The notes beneath the pieces are model-generated. The model did not search any database and had not been told where the DNA came from. It worked only from the letters and a program-made list of their open reading frames with translations. A stretch of DNA of 64,000 nucleotides from Aureimonas flava (GTDB lineage Bacteria; Pseudomonadota; Alphaproteobacteria; Rhizobiales; Rhizobiaceae): assembly GCF_003583935.1 (NCBI RefSeq), contig NZ_QYRN01000005.1, forward strand, positions 62,001 through 126,000. The letters are read 5' to 3'. Shown one piece after another: positions 8,873-20,255 of the stretch (position 1 is its first letter; every line of letters begins with the position of its first letter). A program made the translations under genes and the position numbers.

Positions 8873-11620
8873 ATGCTGGAGATCCCGCGACCCGACCGAG
8901 AGCTTCGACGGGCCCCCGACGCCGGAGCCGGCGCCGCGGGCGACGCCGCGCCGACGCCGATGATGGCGCAGTTCCTGGAGATCAAGGCGGCCCATGCCGA
9001 CTGCCTCCTGTTCTACCGGATGGGCGACTTCTACGAGCTGTTCTTCGACGACGCGGTGGAGGCTTCGGCGGCGCTCGGCATCACCCTGACGAAGCGCGGC
9101 AAGCACCTGGGCGCCGACATTCCGATGGCCGGCGTGCCGGTGGTCTCCGCCGACGACTATCTCCAGAAGCTGATCGCGCGGGGCTTCCGCGTGGCGGTCT
9201 GCGAGCAGGTCGAGGACCCGGCCGAGGCGAAGAAGCGCGGCTCGAAGTCGGTGGTCCGGCGCGACGTCGTGCGCCTCGTCACGCCCGGCACGATCACCGA
9301 GGAAACGCTGCTCGAGCCCGGCCGGCCGAACTATCTGATGTGCCTGGCGCGCGTCGGCGGCGCGGCGGGCGCCTACGCGATCGCCTGGGCGGACCTCTCC
9401 ACCGGCCTGTTCCGCATCGCGCCGAGCAGCGCCGAGGCGATCGCCGCCGACATCATGGCCATGGAGCCGTCGGAAGTGGTCGTGGCCGACACGCTGGTGG
9501 CCGACGAGGCGCTGGCGCCGCTCGTCATGCGCCTCGGGCGCCGCCTGCGCCTCGAGCCGGCCGTGCTGTTCGACGGCACCACCGCCGCCGAGCGCCTGTG
9601 CCGCTTCTTCGGCGTCTCCACGCTGGACGGGTTCGGCGCGTTCGGGCGGGCCGAGACGGCGGCCGGCGCGGCGCTCCTGGCCTATCTGGCGCGCACGCAG
9701 CTCAAGGCGCATCCGCCGCTGTCGCCGCCGCGCCGCGTAGAGGCCGGGTCCTACCTGCGCATCGATCCGGCGACCCGCGCGAGCCTGGAGCTGACGCGCA
9801 CCGTCGCCGGCAAGCGCCAGGGCTCGCTTTTGGGCGCCATAGACCGCTGCCTCACCGGCGCGGGCGCGCGCCTCCTGGGGGCCCGCCTCGCCCTGCCGCT
9901 GACCGACCCGGCGGCGATCCACGCGCGCCAGGACAGCGTGGCGCTGCTGGCGGCCGACGCGGGGCTGCGCCGGCGCCTGCGCGAGGGCCTGCGGGGCCTG
10001 CCGGACATCGACCGCGCCCTGTCGCGCCTCGGGCTCGACCGGGGCGGCCCGCGGGATCTCGGCGCCCTCGGCGAGGGGCTGCGCCGCGCCGGGACGATCG
10101 CGGACGCGCTGGCCGGTGCCGCGCTGGAGCCGGAGCTCGCCGAGGCGGCGGCGGCCCTGGCCGGGCGCCCCGCCGACCTCGTCGCGCGCCTGTCCGCCAC
10201 CTTGGCGGACGACCTGCCGCTCCAGCGCCGCGACGGCGGCTTCGTGCGCGCCGGCGCCAGCGCCGAGCTCGACGAGACGCGCGCCCTGCGCGACCATTCG
10301 CGCCGGGTGGTGGCCGAGCTCCAGGCCCGCTACGCCGCCGAGACCGGCATCCGCTCCCTGAAGGTCAAGCACAACAACGTGCTCGGCTATTTCGTGGAGG
10401 TGCCCGAGGCGCAGGGCCCGGCCCTTCTGGCCGGCGGCGCCTTCCATCACCGCCAGACCCTCGCTTCGGCCATGCGCTTCTCGACGCCCGAGCTCGCCGA
10501 CCTCGAGGCGCGGATCACCGAGGCGGGCGCCAAGGCGCTGGCAATCGAGCTTGCCGTCTTCGCCGAGCTGCGCGAGGCGGTGCTCGCGGCGCTCGACGCG
10601 ATCCGCCGGGTCGGCGAGGCGCTGGCCGTGATCGACGTCTCGGCAGGGCTCGCCGACCTTGCCGTCTCCGCCGGCTGGGTGCGCCCGGTGGTGGACGGCT
10701 CGCTGGCCTTCTTCGTGGAGTGCGGGCGGCATCCGGTGGTGGAGGCGGCGCTCAAGGCCGCCGGCGGCCAGTCCTTCGTGGCCAACGACTGCGACCTGTC
10801 GCCGCCGGACGCCTCCGGCGCGGTGGCGGGCGGCAAGGCGGCGGCGGCCGGCGCGATCTGGCTCATCACCGGTCCCAACATGGGCGGCAAGTCCACCTTC
10901 CTGCGCCAGAACGCGCTGATCGCGGTGCTGGCCCAGATCGGCGCCTTCGTGCCCGCCACCAAGGCCCGCATCGGCGTCGTCGACCGGCTGTTCAGCCGCG
11001 TCGGCGCCTCGGACGACCTGGCCGAAGGGCGCTCGACCTTCATGGTGGAGATGGTCGAGACCGCCGCGATCCTCAACCAGGCGAGCGAGCGCACGCTGGT
11101 GGTGCTGGACGAGATCGGGCGCGGCACCTCGACCTACGACGGACTGTCGATCGCCTTCGCCGCCGTGGAGCACCTGCACGAGGTGAACCGCTGCCGCGCC
11201 CTGTTCGCCACCCATTTCCACGAGATGACGGCCCTGGCCGGCCGGCTCAAGCGGCTGCGCAACGCCACGGTGCGCGTCAAGGAATGGGAGGGCGAGGTGA
11301 TCTTCCTGCACGAGGTGACGGCCGGCGTCGCCGACCGGTCCTACGGCGTGCAGGTCGCGCGCCTCGCCGGCCTGCCGCCGGCCGTGGTGGAGCGGGCGCG
11401 CGAGATCCTGTCGGAGCTCGAACGATCGGAGCAGGGCGAGAAGCGCACCGCCTTCCTGGACGACCTGCCGCTGTTCCGGCAGGCCGCCAAGGCCACGCCG
11501 CCCGCGGCCCCGTCCCCGGCGCTGGAAGGGCTCGCGGCGCTCGACCCGGACGCCATGACGCCGCGCGAGGCACTGGAGGCGCTGTATCGCCTGAAGGGTC
11601 TCCTGGCCGACCGGCGCTGA
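8873..11620 (+). CDS. mutS: MutS, DNA mismatch recognition ATPase
   Basis: 915-residue mismatch sensor. The mismatch-binding Phe-x-Glu motif is F53-Y54-E55 (MGDFYELFF). The connector, lever and clamp regions follow. The ATPase has Walker [12 protein letters not shown] at about 665-675, Walker [14 protein letters not shown], and the dimer-interface ATHFHE. Full length for the family. ATG 8873 is the only sensible start. It lies upstream of an SDR gene and glnD, as in rhizobia. No mutL is present in the window. Confidence 0.97.
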   Translation: MLEIPRPDRELRRAPDAGAGAAGDAAPTPMMAQFLEIKAAHADCLLFYRMGDFYELFFDDAVEASAALGITLTKRGKHLGADIPMAGVPVVSADDYLQKLIARGFRVAVCEQVEDPAEAKKRGSKSVVRRDVVRLVTPGTITEETLLEPGRPNYLMCLARVGGAAGAYAIAWADLSTGLFRIAPSSAEAIAADIMAMEPSEVVVADTLVADEALAPLVMRLGRRLRLEPAVLFDGTTAAERLCRFFGVSTLDGFGAFGRAETAAGAALLAYLARTQLKAHPPLSPPRRVEAGSYLRIDPATRASLELTRTVAGKRQGSLLGAIDRCLTGAGARLLGARLALPLTDPAAIHARQDSVALLAADAGLRRRLREGLRGLPDIDRALSRLGLDRGGPRDLGALGEGLRRAGTIADALAGAALEPELAEAAAALAGRPADLVARLSATLADDLPLQRRDGGFVRAGASAELDETRALRDHSRRVVAELQARYAAETGIRSLKVKHNNVLGYFVEVPEAQGPALLAGGAFHHRQTLASAMRFSTPELADLEARITEAGAKALAIELAVFAELREAVLAALDAIRRVGEALAVIDVSAGLADLAVSAGWVRPVVDGSLAFFVECGRHPVVEAALKAAGGQSFVANDCDLSPPDASGAVAGGKAAAAGAIWLITGPNMGGKSTFLRQNALIAVLAQIGAFVPATKARIGVVDRLFSRVGASDDLAEGRSTFMVEMVETAAILNQASERTLVVLDEIGRGTSTYDGLSIAFAAVEHLHEVNRCRALFATHFHEMTALAGRLKRLRNATVRVKEWEGEVIFLHEVTAGVADRSYGVQVARLAGLPPAVVERAREILSELERSEQGEKRTAFLDDLPLFRQAAKATPPAAPSPALEGLAALDPDAMTPREALEALYRLKGLLADRR

Positions 11621-11744
11621 CCGGCGGGCCGCCGTGCTTGCCCGGCCACGCTTTGCGGGCAGGCGCGCGGGAACGGTGCCGGCTTTCGCGCCTTCCTTCG
11701 CCGGACGGGCCGCCCCGTGCGGCCGGCAGAAGGAGACGAACCCG

Positions 11745-12590
<846 letters not shown>

Positions 12591-12628
12591 GCCGGTCGGC
12601 GCCCGCGGCCTCTTCGCGGCGCAACCTT

Positions 12629-12657
12629 TTGTCAGGGCCGCTCGCCCATGCTAGAGC
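12629..12657 (+). promoter_or_regulatory. glnD promoter
   Basis: TTGTCA (12629-12634), 17 bases, TAGAGC (12652-12657). An ATG at 12648 lies inside this promoter, which is why the downstream ATG at 12732 is taken as the glnD start. Confidence 0.5.
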
Positions 12658-12731
12658 GCCGCCGTCGGACCGGCGGGTTCCTCCGGACCCGTCGTGCCGA
12701 CGGCGGCGTGCGCCGGCATGAGGCAGTCCCG

Positions 12732-15599
12732 ATGAGCGTTTCCCAGAAGCCCGGCATCCGTTTCGCGGCGCGTCACCCGACCGACGGCGAGGATCTGCGC
12801 CTCCCCGAGATCATCGACCCGCACGCGCTGCGCGCCGCGCTCTGGGCGCTCGTTCCCTCCGAGAAGCCGGGGAGCTGCGCGACGCCGGAGGTGCGCGCCC
12901 AGGTGCTAGCGGTCCTGAAGGCCTACAACGCTGCGGGCCGCAAGGCGGCCGAGGCGATGCTGTTCGCCGACGGCGGCGGCCTCCTGTGCGCCCAGCGCAT
13001 CTCGGCGCTCCAGGACGAGCTGATCCGCGCCATCCACGACTTCGCCCTCCAGCACAGGTTCGCCGCGCCCAACCTGTCGTCGGGCGAGCGCATGGCGATC
13101 CTGGCGGTCGGCGGCTACGGGCGGGGCACGCTGGCGCCCGGTTCCGACATCGACCTCCTGTTCCTCCTGCCCTACAAACAGACCGCGCTCGGCGAGCAGG
13201 TCGCCGAATACCTCCTCTATCTTCTCTGGGATCTCGGCCTGAAGGTCGGCCACGCCACGCGCTCGGTGGAGGAGAGCGTGCGCCTGTCGGAGACGGACTT
13301 CACCATCCGCACCGCGATCCTGGAGCGGCGCCTCGTCTGCGGCGACGCCGAGCTCTTCGCCGAGCTCGGCCGGCGCTTCGACGCCGAGGTGGTGGAGGGG
13401 ACGGGCCGCGCCTTCATCGCCGCCAAGCTGGCCGAGCGCGACGCGCGCCATGCCAAGGGCGGCGACACGCGCTACCTGGTCGAGCCGAACGTCAAGGAGG
13501 GCAAGGGAGGCCTGCGCGACCTCCACACCCTGTTCTGGATCGCCAAGGACCATTACCGCGTCGACACGCGCGACGCGCTGGTCGCCGCCGGCGTCTTCTC
13601 CCGGCGCGAGGGGCAGATCTTCGGCAAGGCCGAGGACTTCCTCTGGGCCGTGCGCTGCCACATGCACTTCCTGACCGGCAAGGCCGAGGAGCGCCTGTCC
13701 TTCGACCTCCAGCCCGAGATCGCCGCCCGGCTCGGCTACAACACCCATCCCGGCCTGACCGACGTCGAGCGCTTCATGAAGCACTACTTCCTGATCGCCA
13801 AGGACGTCGGCGACCTGACGGGCATCTTCTGCGCCGCCCTGGAGGAGGAGAAGGCCAAGGACGCGCCGGGCATCCGCGGCTTCGTGCGCTCGCTGCGCCG
13901 CCGCTCCCGCCAGATTCCCGGCACGCTCGCCTTCCTGATCGACAACGGCCGCATCACGGTGGCCGACCGGCACGTCTTCGCGCAGGACCCGGTCAACCTG
14001 CTGCGGATCTTCAAGCTCGCCGCCGTGCACCGGCTGGAATACCATCCCGACGCCCTGAAGCTGGTCCGCCGCTCGCTGCGCCTGATCGACGAGGCGCTGC
14101 GCCGCAACCCGGAAGCCAACTCGCTCTTCATCGACGTCCTGACCGACCGCGAGGATCCGGCCTTCCATCTGCGCCGGATGAACGAGGCGGGCGTGCTCGC
14201 ACGCTTCGTGCCCGACTTCGGCAAGATCGTCGCGATGATGCAGTTCAACATGTACCACCACTACACGGTGGACGAGCATCTCCTGCGCTCCATCGCCGAG
14301 CTGTCACGGCTCGAGCGGGGCAATCTCGGCGGCGAGCTGCCGGTGACCAGCGGCTTCGTCTCCACGATCCGCGACCGCGTGCCGCTCTACGTCGCGCTGC
14401 TCCTGCACGACATCGCCAAGGGGCGGCCGGAGGACCATTCGGTGGCGGGCGCGCGCATCGCCGAGGCGCTGTGCCCGCGCTTCGGCCTCGACGCCGGCGA
14501 GACCGAGCTGGTCGCCTGGCTGGTGCGCGACCATCTCGTGATGTCCATGGTGGCGCAGCAGCGCGACCTCAACGACCGCAAGACGATCCGCGACTTCGCC
14601 GCGCGCGTCCAGACGCTGGACCGGCTGAAGCTCCTGACGATCCTCACCGTGTGCGACATACGGGCGGTGGGCCCGGGCGTCTGGAACGGCTGGAAGGGCC
14701 AGCTCATCCGCACCCTCTACGCCGAGACCGAGCCGATGCTCACGGGCGGCTATTCCGAATCCTCGCGCGAGCAGCGCACGCAGGCCGCCAAGGCCGAGCT
14801 GCGAGGACGGCTTTCCGAGTGGACGCCCGAAGCGCGCGAGACGGCGGTGGACCACCACTACCAGAACTACTTCCTGTCGGTGCCGCTCGACGACCAGGTG
14901 CTGCATGCCGAGTTCGTGCGCGACGCCGACGCCGCCGGGCGCGGCTTCGCGTCCGTGGCCCGCACCGACCGATTCCGGGGTATGACGGAGATCACCGTGC
15001 TCGCGCCCGATCATCCGCGCCTCCTGTCGCTGATCGCCGGCGGCTGCGCCTCCACGGGCGCCAACATCGCCGACGCGCAGATCTTCACCATGACCGACGG
15101 ACGCGCGCTGGACGTGGTCACGCTGAACCGGGAGTTCGCGGAGGACGCGGACGAGCTGCGCCGTGCCGAGCGGATCGCGCGGACCATCGAGGGGCTGCTC
15201 GACGGGCGCGAGGCGATCCCCGCCCTGATCGCGCGTCGCCGCGCGCCGCGCACCAGCCCGTCCTTCGCCTTTCCGCCCCGTATCGACATCCACAACGAAC
15301 TGTCCAACCGGCTCACCGTCCTGGAGGTCGAGGGCCTCGACCGGCCGGGGCTTCTGGCCGACCTCACCGGCGCGATCTCCGACCTGTCGCTCGACATCCG
15401 CTCGGCCCACATCTCGACCTACGGCGAGAAGGTGGTGGACGTCTTCTACGTCACCGACCTCCTGGGCATGAAGGTGACGGGCGAGGGGCGGGGCGAGCGC
15501 ATCCGCCGCCGCCTGCTGGCCGTGTTCGAGGACCCGGACGGCGAGCTGACCTCGCCCTCCGCCAAGCCGTCGCCGGTGGCCTTCGGGATGGTCCCGTGA
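12732..15599 (+). CDS. glnD: GlnD, PII uridylyltransferase / uridylyl-removing enzyme
   Basis: 955-residue nitrogen-status sensor that uridylylates PII when glutamine is low and deuridylylates it when glutamine is high. The nucleotidyltransferase site GGYGRGTLAPGSDIDLLFLL is near residues 126-145. The HD hydrolase motif LLLHDIAKGRPEDHS is near 556-570. Two ACT domains follow (MTEITVLAPDHPRLL near 750, TVLEVEGLDRPGLLADL near 857). All domains are intact. GAGG lies nine bases before ATG 12732. Its stop overlaps the murJ start (GTGA), a coupling seen in rhizobia. Confidence 0.96.
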   Translation: MSVSQKPGIRFAARHPTDGEDLRLPEIIDPHALRAALWALVPSEKPGSCATPEVRAQVLAVLKAYNAAGRKAAEAMLFADGGGLLCAQRISALQDELIRAIHDFALQHRFAAPNLSSGERMAILAVGGYGRGTLAPGSDIDLLFLLPYKQTALGEQVAEYLLYLLWDLGLKVGHATRSVEESVRLSETDFTIRTAILERRLVCGDAELFAELGRRFDAEVVEGTGRAFIAAKLAERDARHAKGGDTRYLVEPNVKEGKGGLRDLHTLFWIAKDHYRVDTRDALVAAGVFSRREGQIFGKAEDFLWAVRCHMHFLTGKAEERLSFDLQPEIAARLGYNTHPGLTDVERFMKHYFLIAKDVGDLTGIFCAALEEEKAKDAPGIRGFVRSLRRRSRQIPGTLAFLIDNGRITVADRHVFAQDPVNLLRIFKLAAVHRLEYHPDALKLVRRSLRLIDEALRRNPEANSLFIDVLTDREDPAFHLRRMNEAGVLARFVPDFGKIVAMMQFNMYHHYTVDEHLLRSIAELSRLERGNLGGELPVTSGFVSTIRDRVPLYVALLLHDIAKGRPEDHSVAGARIAEALCPRFGLDAGETELVAWLVRDHLVMSMVAQQRDLNDRKTIRDFAARVQTLDRLKLLTILTVCDIRAVGPGVWNGWKGQLIRTLYAETEPMLTGGYSESSREQRTQAAKAELRGRLSEWTPEARETAVDHHYQNYFLSVPLDDQVLHAEFVRDADAAGRGFASVARTDRFRGMTEITVLAPDHPRLLSLIAGGCASTGANIADAQIFTMTDGRALDVVTLNREFAEDADELRRAERIARTIEGLLDGREAIPALIARRRAPRTSPSFAFPPRIDIHNELSNRLTVLEVEGLDRPGLLADLTGAISDLSLDIRSAHISTYGEKVVDVFYVTDLLGMKVTGEGRGERIRRRLLAVFEDPDGELTSPSAKPSPVAFGMVP

Positions 15600-17206
15600 G
15601 CCTTCTTAAGAAGTTCGCCACCGTGGGGGGCGCGACGCTGGTGAGCCGCGTCTTCGGCTTCACCCGCGAGATGATGATGGCCTCCGCGCTCGGCATCGGG
15701 CCGGTGGCGGACGCGTTCAACCTCGCCTTCCGCTTTCCCAACCTGTTCCGGCGCCTTTTCGCGGAAGGGGCGTTCAACGCCGCCTTCATCCCGCTCTTCG
15801 CCCGTTCGCTGGAGGAGGAGGGGGAGGTGGGCGCCCGGCGCTTCGCCTCCGAGATCTTCGCCACCCTGTTCGTGGTGCTGACGGGCCTCACCGTGGTGGC
15901 AATGATCTTCATGCCCTTCCTGGTGAAGACGATCATCGCGCCGGGCCTCGCGGCCTGTATCGACGACCCGGAAACGCTGCGGCAGCAGCTCTCCTGCGAG
16001 GACCGCTTCGGCATCACCGTCGCCTTCTCGCGCATCATGTTCCCGTATCTCGCCTGCATGTCGCTGATGGCGATGGTGTCGGGCATCCTCAACGCCTTCC
16101 GCCGCTTCTTCGCCGCGGCGGCCGCGCCGACGCTGCTCAATTTCGTGCTGATCGGCGTCCTCGCCTATGCCTGGTGGCAGGCGGCCGATCAGCGCACGAT
16201 CGGCTTCCTGATGAGCTGGGGCGTGCTGGCGGCGGGCGTCGGCCAGCTCCTCATGGTGACGCTCGCAATGCGCATGGCCGGCTTCTCCGTGTCGCTCGGG
16301 CGCCCGCGCTGGACGCTTGGCCTCAGGCGGCTCCTGGTGCTGGCCGGTCCGGCCGCGCTGATCGGCGGCATCACGCAGATCAACCTCTTCGTCGGCCAGG
16401 CGATCGCCTCCTACCAGCCCGGCGCGGTGTCGATCCTGACCTATGCCGACCGCCCCTATCAGCTTCCGCTCGGCATGGTGGGCGTCGCCATCGGCGTCGT
16501 GCTCCTGCCCGAGCTCGCCCGCGCCCTCAAGGCCGGGCGGCTGGAGGAGGCGCAGCACACCCAGAACCGCAGCCTCGAATTCGCGCTGTTCCTCACCGTG
16601 CCGGCGGCGGTCGCGCTGTTCGTGATGCCCGAGCCGATCATCCGCCTGATCTACGAGCGCGGCGCCTTCGGGCCGGACACGACCGAGAAGGTCGCGGCCG
16701 TGCTCGGCCTCTACGCGCTGGGCCTGCCGGCCTTCGTGCTCATCAAGGTGTTCTCGCCCGGCTACTTCGCGCGCGAGAACACCCGGACGCCGATGATCGT
16801 CACCGGCGTGTCGGCGCTGGCCAACACGGTGCTCTCCTTCGTGCTGTTCTGGTTCTACGCCGAGCGCGGCATCGCCCTGGCGACCACGCTGGCCGGCTGG
16901 ATCAACGCGTGGCTTCTGTTCGAGGGGCTGCGCCGGCAGGGGCTGTGGCACGTGGACGGCAAGCTCCTGCGCCGCGCCGCCCTCGTGCTCCTCTCGGCGG
17001 CGCTGATGGGCGTCGCGCTGCTGGCGATGCTGGAGGCGCTGGACCGCTGGATGGGGGCGGACCCCAACGTCATCCACCAGTCGCTCGCGGTGCTGGCGCT
17101 GGCGGGTGTGGCGATGCTGATCTACTTCGCGCTGGCCTTCGCCACCGGTGCGGCGGACCGGGCGCTGGTGCTCAAGCTCGTGAAGCGGAGGCGGGAGGCA
17201 CGCTGA
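15596..17206 (+). CDS. murJ: MurJ, lipid II flippase
   Basis: 536-residue inner-membrane protein of the MOP superfamily that flips the peptidoglycan precursor lipid II to the periplasm. Many membrane helices are visible along the whole length. The N-terminal signature TLVSRVFGFTREMMMASALG and FRFPNLFRRLFAEGAFNAAFIPLF, with their conserved basic residues, are typical. It starts at GTG 15596, overlapping the glnD stop by four bases. It ends 19 bases before the convergent DUF3597 gene. Confidence 0.95.
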   Translation: MSLLKKFATVGGATLVSRVFGFTREMMMASALGIGPVADAFNLAFRFPNLFRRLFAEGAFNAAFIPLFARSLEEEGEVGARRFASEIFATLFVVLTGLTVVAMIFMPFLVKTIIAPGLAACIDDPETLRQQLSCEDRFGITVAFSRIMFPYLACMSLMAMVSGILNAFRRFFAAAAAPTLLNFVLIGVLAYAWWQAADQRTIGFLMSWGVLAAGVGQLLMVTLAMRMAGFSVSLGRPRWTLGLRRLLVLAGPAALIGGITQINLFVGQAIASYQPGAVSILTYADRPYQLPLGMVGVAIGVVLLPELARALKAGRLEEAQHTQNRSLEFALFLTVPAAVALFVMPEPIIRLIYERGAFGPDTTEKVAAVLGLYALGLPAFVLIKVFSPGYFARENTRTPMIVTGVSALANTVLSFVLFWFYAERGIALATTLAGWINAWLLFEGLRRQGLWHVDGKLLRRAALVLLSAALMGVALLAMLEALDRWMGADPNVIHQSLAVLALAGVAMLIYFALAFATGAADRALVLKLVKRRREAR

Positions 17207-17225
17207 CGCCGCCCGCCCGCGCTCC

Positions 17226-17780
17226 TCAATCGCGAAGCTCGGCCGGAACCGTGCCGCCGTTGGCGGCGAGCTTGGTCATCACCTGCCGGTGCAGCCACGT
17301 GTTCATCGCGGCCGAATCGTCGTGGTCGCCCGTGTATCCGAGTTCCCCGGCTAGCTCCTTGCGGGCCGCAAGGCTCGAGTCGAGATCGAGAAGCTTCAGG
17401 AGATCGACGATCGAGCGGCGCCAGTCCAGCGTCTGGCCCGCGTCCTTCGCCTTGCCGTCGAGAATCGCGGCGACGTCCACCGAACCCGCCGGCGCGGATG
17501 CCGGCATGGACGAGGCGCCCGGCGTGGTGGCGGTGGGCGCCGATGCGCCCGCGGTCGCCGGCGCGGCCGCGCCGGAGCTGCCGGGCGCTCCCGCCGCGGG
17601 AGCCGTGATCTGGGGGCTGGGCGTCGGCTCCTGGCCCGCGGGTGCCGCGGTGCCGCCGAGGCTGGTGGAGGCCGGTGTCGCGGCGGGCCCGGTGCCGGCC
17701 TGCGGCGTGGCCTCCGCCGCCGGCGTTTCGGCATGGGCCGAGCCGAAGATCTTGGATTTGATGCGGTCGAAGAAGCTCAT
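17226..17780 (-). CDS. DUF3597 family protein
   Basis: 184 residues. The N-terminus MSFFDRIKSKIFG is the family signature. A long Ala/Pro/Thr-rich, probably disordered linker (about 17-110) separates it from a conserved alpha-helical C-terminal domain (VDVAAILDGKAKDAGQTLDWRRSIVDLLK through LGYTGDHDDSAAMNTWLHRQVM). There is no signal peptide, so it is probably cytoplasmic. The function of the family is unknown. It starts at ATG 17780 with AGGAGA upstream. It is divergent from trpS. Confidence 0.85.
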   Translation of the reverse strand: MSFFDRIKSKIFGSAHAETPAAEATPQAGTGPAATPASTSLGGTAAPAGQEPTPSPQITAPAAGAPGSSGAAAPATAGASAPTATTPGASSMPASAPAGSVDVAAILDGKAKDAGQTLDWRRSIVDLLKLLDLDSSLAARKELAGELGYTGDHDDSAAMNTWLHRQVMTKLAANGGTVPAELRD

Positions 17781-17882
17781 GGCGGGTCTCCTGCGGTTCG
17801 GTTCAACCGCCGGGATGCGGCGGGTGTGGAGGGGAGACGCCAGGGTTGTGCACCTGGTTCCCGGACGCGCCCGAGGCGCGTC

Positions 17883-17911
17883 TTGCGGCGCGCCGCCCGC
17901 TTCGCCATAAG
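17883..17911 (+). promoter_or_regulatory. trpS promoter
   Basis: TTGCGG (17883-17888), 17 bases, CATAAG (17906-17911), giving a leader of about 38 bases. I see no T-box or other leader structure. Confidence 0.5.
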
Positions 17912-17955
17912 CGCCCGATCGGCCGTCCCGGCCGCATGCCCTTCGGAGCTGTCCC

Positions 17956-19023
17956 ATGGCCGCGTTCCAGCCGCTCGTGTTTTCCGGCGTCCAGCCCACC
18001 GGAAACCTCCATCTCGGCAACTATCTCGGCGCCATCCGGCGCTGGGTGGCGCTGCAGGACGCCTATCCCTGCCTGTTCTGCGTGGTGGATCTGCACGCCA
18101 TCACCGTGTGGCAGGAGCCGGCCGAGCTGGAGCGCTGCATCCGCGAGCTGGCCGCCGCCTTCATCGCCAGCGGCATCGACGCCGACAAGCACATCCTGTT
18201 CAACCAGAGCCGCGTGCCGGAGCATGCCGAGCTCGCCTGGATCTTCAACTGCGTCGCCCGGCTCGGCTGGATGAACCGCATGACCCAGTTCAAGGACAAG
18301 GCCGGCAAGGACCGCGAGAACGCCTCGCTCGGTCTCCTGGCCTATCCGAGCCTGATGGCCGCCGACATCCTGGCCTATCGCGCGACGCTGGTGCCGGTCG
18401 GCGAGGACCAGAAGCAGCACCTGGAGCTGACGCGCGACATTGCGGCGAAGTTCAACCACGACTTCTCCGAGCGCATCGCCGAGAAGGGGCTCGGCCACCC
18501 GATCGCGATGGGCGAAGAGACCGTGCAGGGCTTCTTCCCGCTCACCGACCCGCTGATCGAGGGGCCGGCGACGCGCGTCATGAGCCTCAAGGACGGCTCG
18601 AAGAAGATGTCGAAGTCCGACCCGTCCGACCTGTCGCGCATCAACCTCTCCGACGAGGCGGACACGATCGCCAAGAAGATCCGCAAGGCCAAGACCGACC
18701 CCGACGCGCTGCCGTCCGAGGCGGCGGGCCTCGCGGGCCGGCCGGAGGCCGACAACCTCGTCGGCATCTTCGCCGCGCTGGACGGCCGCTCCAAGGCCGA
18801 CGTCCTCGCCGAATACGGCGGGCGCCCCTTCTCCGAGTTCAAGCCGGCGCTCGCCGACCTCGCCGTGGCCAAGCTCGCGCCGATCGCCACCGAGATGCGC
18901 CGCATCCTCGATGATCCCGCCGAGATCGACCGCACGCTGCGCCACGGCGCCGAGCGCGCGCGCGCCATCGCCAGCCGCACGCTCGGCGACGTCAAGTCCA
19001 TCGTCGGCCTGCTCAACGGGTAG
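17956..19023 (+). CDS. trpS: Tryptophanyl-tRNA synthetase
   Basis: 355-residue class I aminoacyl-tRNA synthetase that charges tRNA-Trp. The HIGH-type motif is [11 protein letters not shown] (about 15-25) and the KMSKS motif is [10 protein letters not shown] near residue 215. The ATP/Trp-binding region [16 protein letters not shown] is present. Length is normal. ATG 17956 is the start. It precedes the universal stress protein gene, a rhizobial arrangement. Confidence 0.96.
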   Translation: MAAFQPLVFSGVQPTGNLHLGNYLGAIRRWVALQDAYPCLFCVVDLHAITVWQEPAELERCIRELAAAFIASGIDADKHILFNQSRVPEHAELAWIFNCVARLGWMNRMTQFKDKAGKDRENASLGLLAYPSLMAADILAYRATLVPVGEDQKQHLELTRDIAAKFNHDFSERIAEKGLGHPIAMGEETVQGFFPLTDPLIEGPATRVMSLKDGSKKMSKSDPSDLSRINLSDEADTIAKKIRKAKTDPDALPSEAAGLAGRPEADNLVGIFAALDGRSKADVLAEYGGRPFSEFKPALADLAVAKLAPIATEMRRILDDPAEIDRTLRHGAERARAIASRTLGDVKSIVGLLNG

Positions 19024-19047
19024 CGCCGGGGCGGCCTGCCGGCCCGC

Positions 19048-19076
19048 TTGCCGCTCCGGCGGCGGGCTGTCATGGT
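19048..19076 (+). promoter_or_regulatory. Possible promoter for the universal stress protein gene
   Basis: TTGCCG (19048-19053), 17 bases, CATGGT (19071-19076), with the ATG at 19083. The -10 is a weak match. The geometry again predicts a leaderless transcript. Confidence 0.3.
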
Positions 19077-19082
19077 CGCGCG

Positions 19083-19574
19083 ATGGTATCGAAGCGACTC
19101 GGGCGGGGCGAAGGCGGCCGCCGCAAGTTCCTGGCTGTGATCGACGAGACGCCCGAATGCGGGCGTGCGGCGGCCTACGCGGCGCGCCGCGCCAAGGCCT
19201 CGGGCGGCGTGGTGGTGTTTCTCTACGTGATCGACGCGGCCGACTTCCAGCAATGGCTGGGGGTCGGCGAGATCATGCGCGCCGAAGCCATGGAGGAGGC
19301 GGAGACGCGCATGGCGCGGGTCACCGACGACTTGCGCGAGGCGGTGGGCCTGGAGCCCGAGACGCTGGTGCGCGAGGGCAAGACCGTGGACGAGATCCGC
19401 GCCCTGATCGAAGCCGACCGCGAGATCGCGATCCTGGTGCTGGCCGCGAGCGACTCGGCCGAGGGACCCGGGCCGCTGGTCTCGGCCGTGGCGGGCTCCG
19501 GCTCGGCCTTCCCGATCCCCGTGACCATCGTGCCCGCGACGCTCAGCGACGAGGACATCGAGAGCCTCTGCTGA
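19083..19574 (+). CDS. Universal stress protein (UspA fold)
   Basis: 163-residue cytoplasmic Usp-domain protein: KFLAVIDETPECGRAAAYAARRA, then VVVFLYVIDAADFQQWLG, and a C-terminal beta-strand IPVTIVPATLSD. The usual ATP-binding G-2x-G-9x-G-S/T signature near the C-terminus is not clear (DSAEGPGPLVSAVAGSGSAFP is only similar), so nucleotide binding is uncertain. Its place between trpS and nfuA is typical of rhizobia. It ends 13 bases from the convergent bluB. Confidence 0.85.
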   Translation: MVSKRLGRGEGGRRKFLAVIDETPECGRAAAYAARRAKASGGVVVFLYVIDAADFQQWLGVGEIMRAEAMEEAETRMARVTDDLREAVGLEPETLVREGKTVDEIRALIEADREIAILVLAASDSAEGPGPLVSAVAGSGSAFPIPVTIVPATLSDEDIESLC

Positions 19575-19587
19575 CCGGCCGGCGCGC

Positions 19588-20214
19588 TCAGCGCCGCAGG
19601 ATCACGGCCGGGCGCCGACGCTCCCATCCCCGGCGCTCGAGTTCGGGCACGTCGTCCTCCCTCTCGGGCAGGCCGAGGCAGAGATAGGCGACGAAGCGCC
19701 AGTCCGCCGGCACGTCGAGGGCGGCGCGGATCTCGGCCGGATCGAGGATCGACACCCAGCCGAGACCGATGCCGTCGGCGCACGCCGCCAGCCACAGCGT
19801 GTGGATCGCCAGCACGGCCGAATAGTCGAGCGTCTCGGGCATGGTGTGGCGGCCGAGCCCATGGCCCTGCGCCGGATCGGCGACGCTGAACACGGCGACG
19901 TGCACCGGCGCCCGGTCGAGGCCGGCGAGCTTCAGCCCGGCATAGGCCGCCCGGCGCTCCGGCTGCGCGGCGGCCAGCGCCTCGGCGTTGCAGCGACGGA
20001 AGCTGGCCCGGACCGCTTCGCGCCGGGCGGGATCCTCCACCAGCACCAGCCGCGTCGGCTGGCTGAGGCCGACCGATGGCGCCAGGGCAGTCAGCCGCAG
20101 GAGATGCGCCACCCGGTCGGCGGGCAGCGGATCGAGGCGAAACCGGCGCACGTCGCGGCGCAGGCGCAGGAGGGTCTCCAGGGCGGCGAGGGCGCGGGGC
20201 GGCAGGTCTTCCAT
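19588..20214 (-). CDS. bluB: BluB, 5,6-dimethylbenzimidazole synthase
   Basis: 208-residue flavin-destructase of the nitroreductase fold. It breaks down reduced FMN with oxygen to form 5,6-dimethylbenzimidazole, the lower ligand of vitamin B12. Family motifs are LRRDVRRFRLDPLP (FMN phosphate binding), LAPSVGLSQPTRLVLV, YAGLKLAGLDRAPVHVAVF, GLGRHTMPETLDYS and GLGWVSILDP. No other cob gene and no cobalamin riboswitch are seen here. It lies 41 bases after a sensor-kinase gene on the same strand, so read-through from the two-component operon is possible. Confidence 0.9.
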   Translation of the reverse strand: MEDLPPRALAALETLLRLRRDVRRFRLDPLPADRVAHLLRLTALAPSVGLSQPTRLVLVEDPARREAVRASFRRCNAEALAAAQPERRAAYAGLKLAGLDRAPVHVAVFSVADPAQGHGLGRHTMPETLDYSAVLAIHTLWLAACADGIGLGWVSILDPAEIRAALDVPADWRFVAYLCLGLPEREDDVPELERRGWERRRPAVILRR

Positions 20215-20255
20215 CCGCCTCCTGTGTCACCGCGCGCGGACCGGGGGAAGCCCCC

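Noticed and set aside
12648-12731. Upstream ATG for glnD at 12648
   Set aside because: It lies inside the likely glnD promoter and has no Shine-Dalgarno; the added residues look like random GC-rich coding.
20215-20255. Cobalamin riboswitch in front of bluB
   Set aside because: The gap is only 41 bases, too short for the aptamer, and lacks the B12-box.
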